Shown: one piece after another, positions 60,025-64,000 of the stretch
How positions within the stretch are numbered: position 1 is the stretch's first letter
Layout of the letters: each line of letters starts with the position of its first letter
Program-made: the position numbers and the translations under genes
Assembly (NCBI GenBank): GCA_004375895.1
Contig: SOJW01000020.1
Location: 65,170-129,169, forward strand
DNA: 64,000 nucleotides
Origin: Candidatus Stahliibacteriota bacterium
GTDB lineage: Bacteria > Hydrothermota > Tepidihabitantia > B3-TA06
Direction: 5' to 3'
The notes under the pieces: model-generated
The model's input: the letters and a program-made list of their open reading frames with translations, nothing else
Databases searched by the model: none
Told to the model about the DNA's origin: nothing

Positions 60025-61692
60025 TTATCCTTCGTACCTGTTCGTTATAGGCATGCGCCGACCGAAGCCAAAGGGGCGTGGCGTAATCTTAAGTATCGGT
60101 GCGGCCTGGCGGCGCTTGAACTCGTTGCGGTCAATCCGGCTGATAATCGAGCGCACCAGTCCCTCATCGAATCCCTTAGCTATAATCTCCTTGGAGGATA
60201 GGTTCTCCTCGATATAAAGCTCAAGCACCCGATCCAGCAGCTCGTATGGCGGCAGGTCGTCGGCATCTTTTTGATCAGGCGCAAGCTCGGCAGATGGGGC
60301 ACGGGAAAGTATCCCCGAAGGTATCTGATCGGTCCCTTCACGCGCATTGAACCACCGGGCGAGCGCATAGACCATGGTCTTGGGTATGTCACCTATGGGA
60401 GCCAAACCGCCTGACATGTCGCCATATAAAGTTGCGTAACCCACGGCAAGCTCAGACTTGTTGCCGGTGGCCAGCACCAGATACCCGAACTTGTTGGAAA
60501 ATGCCATCAGAAGGTTGCCCCTTATTCGCGCCTGGATGTTCTGCTCGGTGTTGTCGGGCCTGGTGTCCTCGAAGTGTTCCTTGAGAGTCTTGAGGTAGCT
60601 TTCAAAAAGCTCGTCTATCGGGATGGGTTCTGATTTGATCCCCAGGTTGCTTGCCAGAAGCGAAGCATCCTTGAGGCTCTGTTTTGAGGTGTAGCGGGAG
60701 GGCATGACCAGACCCAGAACGTTCTCCGGCCCCAATGCCTCGGATGCTAAGGCGGCGACTAGGGCCGAGTCGATACCCCCTGAGACGCCGAGAACCGCCT
60801 TTGTAAACCCGTTCTTGTGAGCGTAGTCGCGAAGACCCAATACCAGCGCTGCCCAGATTTCGCCCACCTCGTCAATCTCAGGTTTAACTTCCTTATCCTC
60901 ACCATCGTATACAAACAAATCCTCCTTAAATCCCTTGGCCAATCCTACAATCCTGCCACCTGCATCCACCACCACACTACGACCGTCGAAGATCAAATCG
61001 TCCTGACCGCCAACCATGTTGACGTAGACGAGCGGCAGCCCGGCTTCCTTTGCCCTGGTTGACAATAAGTCAAGCCTGGCTTGAAACTTGCGTGCGTAGA
61101 ATGGCGAGGCGGAGATGTTTACCACAAGATCGGCACTCTGCCCCTTCATCCGGGCAGATGGGCCGTCCTTTACCCATATATCCTCACAGATGGTAACCCC
61201 AACCTTGGTTCCGTCCTTCAGTTCTATGATCGAACCCGAATTCGGGGCACTTTCCTCAGTAGGTGTGTTACGGGGGGCGTCGTAGTTGGACAGGTGGGTT
61301 TTGTGGATATAACGTTCCACCTTTCCGTTTCTTAGGACTGCGGCGGAATCGAAAAGCTTCCAGCGGGCGCTTACCCGTGCGGAGAGATCGTATAAATTCT
61401 GTCCCTGGACCTCCTCGCGCGGAGTAAAGTCCACGCAGCCCACGATCACCGGAGTATCACCTGTGATCTTAGCGATCTCGGTAAGCCTCTGGCGCTGCTC
61501 TTCAAGGAACCGGGTTTTTAATAAGAGATCTTTGGGCGGGTAGCCGGTAAGGACAAGCTCAGGGAAGACTATAAGCTCCGCGTCTTTACTCACCGCCTTC
61601 TTGATCCATTCGACTATCTTTGCCGCGTTGCCGCGCAAATCGCCCACCGTCGGGTTGATCTGGCACAGCGCTATCTTTGGGAACCTATCCAC
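60025..61692 (-). CDS. nadE: Glutamine-dependent NAD+ synthetase
   Basis: 555 residues from GTG 61692, which matches the usual N-terminus (DRFPKIALCQINPTVGDLRG). The nitrilase-type glutaminase domain (about 1-245) has Glu in VFPELVLTGYPPKDLLL, a catalytic Lys and Cys in VGVTICEDIWVKDG. The NAD synthetase domain (about 270-540) has the P-loop VLGVSGGIDSALVAALA. It makes NAD from deamido-NAD, ATP and glutamine. A longer reading frame runs 30 codons upstream through the promoter and is not used. Confidence 0.95.
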   Translation of the reverse strand: MDRFPKIALCQINPTVGDLRGNAAKIVEWIKKAVSKDAELIVFPELVLTGYPPKDLLLKTRFLEEQRQRLTEIAKITGDTPVIVGCVDFTPREEVQGQNLYDLSARVSARWKLFDSAAVLRNGKVERYIHKTHLSNYDAPRNTPTEESAPNSGSIIELKDGTKVGVTICEDIWVKDGPSARMKGQSADLVVNISASPFYARKFQARLDLLSTRAKEAGLPLVYVNMVGGQDDLIFDGRSVVVDAGGRIVGLAKGFKEDLFVYDGEDKEVKPEIDEVGEIWAALVLGLRDYAHKNGFTKAVLGVSGGIDSALVAALASEALGPENVLGLVMPSRYTSKQSLKDASLLASNLGIKSEPIPIDELFESYLKTLKEHFEDTRPDNTEQNIQARIRGNLLMAFSNKFGYLVLATGNKSELAVGYATLYGDMSGGLAPIGDIPKTMVYALARWFNAREGTDQIPSGILSRAPSAELAPDQKDADDLPPYELLDRVLELYIEENLSSKEIIAKGFDEGLVRSIISRIDRNEFKRRQAAPILKITPRPFGFGRRMPITNRYEG

Positions 61693-61698
61693 ATGCGC

Positions 61699-61727
61699 AG
61701 TATAGACAGGGAGGGGATAAGTGTCAA
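61699..61727 (-). promoter_or_regulatory. Promoter of nadE, leaderless
   Basis: TTGACA (61727-61722), a 17-base spacer, TATACT (61704-61699), GCGCAT, then GTG 61692. Confidence 0.78.
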
Positions 61728-62021
61728 CATCCCCGCCCCCCGACGTAAACGTCGCCCCCCTCCACCAGGGAGGGGGAGTCACCCCCTCTTTAATTCTCCC
61801 CCGTCAAGGGGGAGATACAATACGATAGTCAATCTTTGATTGGCTCAGTTCTGATCTTCCCCTCCCTCGACGGGACAGCGTACCCTGTTAATCCCACCGT
61901 CTGGGGCAGTCGGGTAGGGGATAAGAGAGGAGGGTGATTACTTTACGAGGGAAGTTTTTCACACTCGGAGTATAGGAAGCAGTGACATGCATGTCAAGCA
62001 CTGTCAACGGGTTCTTAGACT
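61728..62021. other. Gene-free spacer of G/C-run hairpins
   Basis: Several GGGGGAG/CTCCCCC type inverted pieces (61760-61812) and a TACCCTGTTAATCCC stretch like family E (61870-61920). No gene was seen. Confidence 0.55.
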
Positions 62022-62088
62022 GTGGAACAGGCTCTCCAGCCTGTTCTGATGGAGAGAATAAACGCGCAGACTGGAGAGTCTGCGCCAC
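62022..62088. repeat. Nested palindrome, family D copy 2
   Basis: The outer stem GTGG (62022-62025) with CCAC (62085-62088) encloses GAACAGGCTCTCCAGCCTGTTC and GCGCAGACTGGAGAGTCTGCGC. The hairpins occur in the opposite order to 17388-17446, so the element is inverted. Confidence 0.78.
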
Positions 62089-62096
62089 ATTTTAGT

Positions 62097-62349
62097 CTAT
62101 CGAATCAGGATCACCTTCTGTTTAGACAACTCCCCGTCTGTGGGCATAATGAAGTAGACACCCGGGCTCATCCCCCTGCCCCAGGTGATTGTACTCGCCT
62201 GCAGGTCTGAATGCAGCTCGTCAACCTTCTGACCGGACGCGTTGAAGATTGCGGCGTGGAAGCCCTGGGGTCTGTCCGAATACCTAAGCACAATCTGGGA
62301 ACCGATGGGGGTAACCTCCCAGGAAGACGTAACGTCAGCAATTGTCTTT
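62097..62349 (-). pseudogene. Orphan C-terminal sorting domain
   Basis: About 75 codons read SWEVTPIGSQIVLRYSDRPQ, then AIFNASGQKVDELHS and MSPGVYFIMPTDG, ending KQKVILIR. This is the layout of the C-terminal sorting (type A, FlgD-like) domains of secreted proteins. Nothing precedes it but a REP-like element that supplies the apparent start. It is probably the tail of a secreted protein gene cut off by rearrangement. Confidence 0.65.
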
Positions 62350-62398
62350 GGAGTGCAACAAGCGTCTTGTTGCCGCAATGACGCGGTCATTGCACTCC
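62350..62398. repeat. REP-like element A4
   Basis: The outer arms GGAGTGC (62350-62356) and GCACTCC (62392-62398) enclose hairpins GCAACAAGCGTCTTGTTGC and GCAATGACGCGGTCATTGC. It lies between the mosaic subtilase and the orphan sorting domain, 33 kb from the transposase. Confidence 0.88.
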
Positions 62399-62430
62399 CA
62401 AAGGGGCAGGCCCTGCGTCGCCCCTACAAT

Positions 62431-64000
62431 CTATTGCGTTTTGATGATCTTACCGACTTGCTGCCTTCCCTCTTGTGGTTTGTAGACACCAAAGTAGACC
62501 CCTGCTGGAAACCCGGAGAAATCAACGTCAACGTGGCCGTAAACCTGTATTGGCGCTTGAACCCTTCTACCGGTGCTCGCTTCGTAGATCGTTAAAGTCC
62601 CTCTTTCCGGGAAGGTGGCTTGGTAGAGGTTTGAAGAGCCTAGAATTATGTCGGTTAATTCTGAGGGTCTTTGAGTCGGGGTTTGTTCTTCTATTCCTTG
62701 TGGTTCATCTAGGGCCTTTTCTACTGCTCTTTTAGCATTAACTCTTAAAACCTTGCCTTTATCTGTGGTAATAGTATCTGCACTTTCAGATAATAATTCT
62801 CTAACCCTCTCAGGAGTTAAAGAAGGATTTGCCTCCAACATTAATGCACCTACTCCAGATGCTTCTGCAGTAGCTCCTGAAGTTCCCTCTTTCTTTTCAT
62901 ATCCTCCACCAAGAGCTGTTGCCAAAATTGCTTCTCCGGGAGCAAAAAAGTCTACACTTAAACCATAATTTGAACCAACTGAGCTATTTCTTATCCATCT
63001 CCCATCAGTTGGACTTGAAGCAGCAACACCAATAACAACTTCATAAGCAGAAGGATAAAAATTTGAAGCATCTCTATTATAATTTCCAGCAGCGGCAAAA
63101 AGAACAAGTCCTTTTTCATGAGCATAATTTAAGGCGTTTTCTTCAGCAGAATAAGGGTCACCAAAACGACCCCAACTCATATTAATAACATCTACATTAT
63201 TATCTGCTGCATAAGTAATTGAATTTATAATAGAAGCCCAATCTTCAAAATTTCCTTGATTGTTCATAACTCTTAATGGCATTATAGAAGCATTATAAGA
63301 AACTCCTGCAATACCTTTATTATTATCTCCTTTTGCAGCAGCAAGACCTGAAACTGCAGTTCCGTGCCCATGTCCATCTTCATAAGAACCGCCAATAAAA
63401 CTTTTCCCAGGAATAATATTATCAATTAAATCTTCATGGTCTGTGTCAACTCCAGAATCAATATAAGCAATAATGATATTTTCTCCATTTATGTCTGCTC
63501 CCCAAACATATTCACATTGCATTTTTGTTTTGTCCCATTGCTGTGGGAATAATGGGTCATTTGGTGTATAAGGATTATCTAAACTAGTATCTGGAAAATT
63601 AAATGTTTGATTTGTTTGATCAGTATCAGGATATAAATAATACGGAGCTTTATTTGGTTTAATCTCAACAGTTCCAGGCAAATCAGTTAAAAGGGAAACC
63701 AGGTTTTGTTTTTCAGAACTTTGTAAGTTTGAAGGAATTTTAATTATTTTATATTGTAAAAAAGCATCTTGTGCTTCTTGAGTTTGAACTTCTGGATCCA
63801 TTAAGGGCCTAATTTCAAGACCGTATTGAGAAACAAAATTATTTAATTGTTCTAAATTTTGTGTTTCAACAATAACTTCGTTGTTGCCATAAAGATTCAA
63901 GACCTGTTCTTCTCCGCCCTTTTCATAGGAGACCTGAGTGATCTGGGGTTGATTATCAAAAGTGACCTGTGATCCCTGCGCTTCCCCCATCATAACTAAA
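62431..64000 (-). CDS. Subtilisin-family protease, mosaic, 5' partial
   Basis: At least 520 residues; the frame stays open to the window edge, where LVMMGEAQG looks like the end of a signal peptide. Numbered from the first ATG in the window (63993), an inhibitor-like propeptide (about 1-120) precedes an S8 domain with Asp in IAYIDSGVDTDHEDL, His in GHGHGTAVSGLAAA and Ser in EGTSGATAEASGVGALML. The C-terminus has a sorting-domain tail (FPAGVYFGVYKPQEG). The core (about 62720-63900) is strikingly AT-rich with A/T-ending codons, while both ends look like host DNA, so the catalytic part appears to be acquired. Confidence 0.88.
   Translation of the reverse strand, partial: LVMMGEAQGSQVTFDNQPQITQVSYEKGGEEQVLNLYGNNEVIVETQNLEQLNNFVSQYGLEIRPLMDPEVQTQEAQDAFLQYKIIKIPSNLQSSEKQNLVSLLTDLPGTVEIKPNKAPYYLYPDTDQTNQTFNFPDTSLDNPYTPNDPLFPQQWDKTKMQCEYVWGADINGENIIIAYIDSGVDTDHEDLIDNIIPGKSFIGGSYEDGHGHGTAVSGLAAAKGDNNKGIAGVSYNASIMPLRVMNNQGNFEDWASIINSITYAADNNVDVINMSWGRFGDPYSAEENALNYAHEKGLVLFAAAGNYNRDASNFYPSAYEVVIGVAASSPTDGRWIRNSSVGSNYGLSVDFFAPGEAILATALGGGYEKKEGTSGATAEASGVGALMLEANPSLTPERVRELLSESADTITTDKGKVLRVNAKRAVEKALDEPQGIEEQTPTQRPSELTDIILGSSNLYQATFPERGTLTIYEASTGRRVQAPIQVYGHVDVDFSGFPAGVYFGVYKPQEGRQQVGKIIKTQ

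Noticed and set aside
60025-61782. NAD synthetase starting 30 codons earlier
   Set aside because: The extension passes through the TTGACA/TATACT promoter and the family N-terminus begins at the GTG chosen.
61888-62088. 66-codon minus-strand frame in the spacer after nadE
   Set aside because: It is made of the family D palindrome and GC-run repeats with no protein character.
62097-62390. 97-residue protein starting MTASLRQQDACC
   Set aside because: The first 14 or so codons are the REP-like element itself. Only the following sorting domain is genuine protein text, so it was listed as a remnant.

Overview
The window reads as the chromosome of an uncultured Gram-negative bacterium with moderately high GC. 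An outer membrane is implied by a TonB-dependent receptor, two OmpA-type proteins, several predicted beta-barrels, SurA/PpiD-like and HtrA-type chaperone/proteases, and secreted proteins ending in sorting-domain-like tails with a GVYF motif. These traits resemble FCB-type or WOR-3-like candidate phyla. No rRNA or marker tree is available here, so that placement is only a guess.

Layout. 0.2-9.1 kb: a DUF2520 gene, an OmpA protein, tRNA-Glu, a periplasmic PPIase, then a leftward operon of nucleotide-sugar, riboflavin (ribBA, ribH), nusB and phosphoesterase genes. 9.2-13.4 kb: an exported beta protein and dnaE. 13.4-15.3 kb: an AT-richer restriction island with an EVE/PD-(D/E)XK-like protein, a restriction-enzyme remnant and a five-copy 11-bp repeat. 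15.4-19.7 kb: pckA, an odd class-II tRNA-like gene, a tiny Lys-rich protein, a frameshifted RRM gene and a two-gene unit. 19.9-25.8 kb: envelope proteins (beta-barrel, TonB receptor, PorV/OmpA fusion). 26-34.1 kb: redox and metal genes (rubredoxin, GAF, AhpD-like, ferritin-like, arsC, PAS/HMA/copA, ferritin, superoxide reductase) with a REP-associated tyrosine transposase. 34.4-39 kb: a protease-TPR fusion and an ECF sigma/anti-sigma/Do-protease unit. 39-42.3 kb: a Fic cassette between 97-bp direct repeats, an AIM24 gene and a flavodoxin. 42.4-48.5 kb: six tandem secreted paralogues and a GxDxY-repeat/HEAT protein. 48.5-55 kb: a serine operon with a structured leader, then serS-ribD-ribE. 55.4-64 kb: DinG helicase, purM, TVP38, nadE and a mosaic subtilase running off the edge.

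Two genome-wide features stand out. First, many operons start with a TTGACA-16/17-TATAAT-like promoter whose -10 box ends 5-6 bases before the start codon, so their mRNAs should be leaderless. Membrane and exported proteins more often have a normal leader with GGAGG. This promoter geometry was used to correct many start codons. Second, gene-free DNA is full of nested palindromes in which two hairpins sit inside an outer stem. The families differ in sequence but share this fold. One family flanks the tyrosine transposase, and several elements supply the stop codons or C-termini of neighbouring genes.
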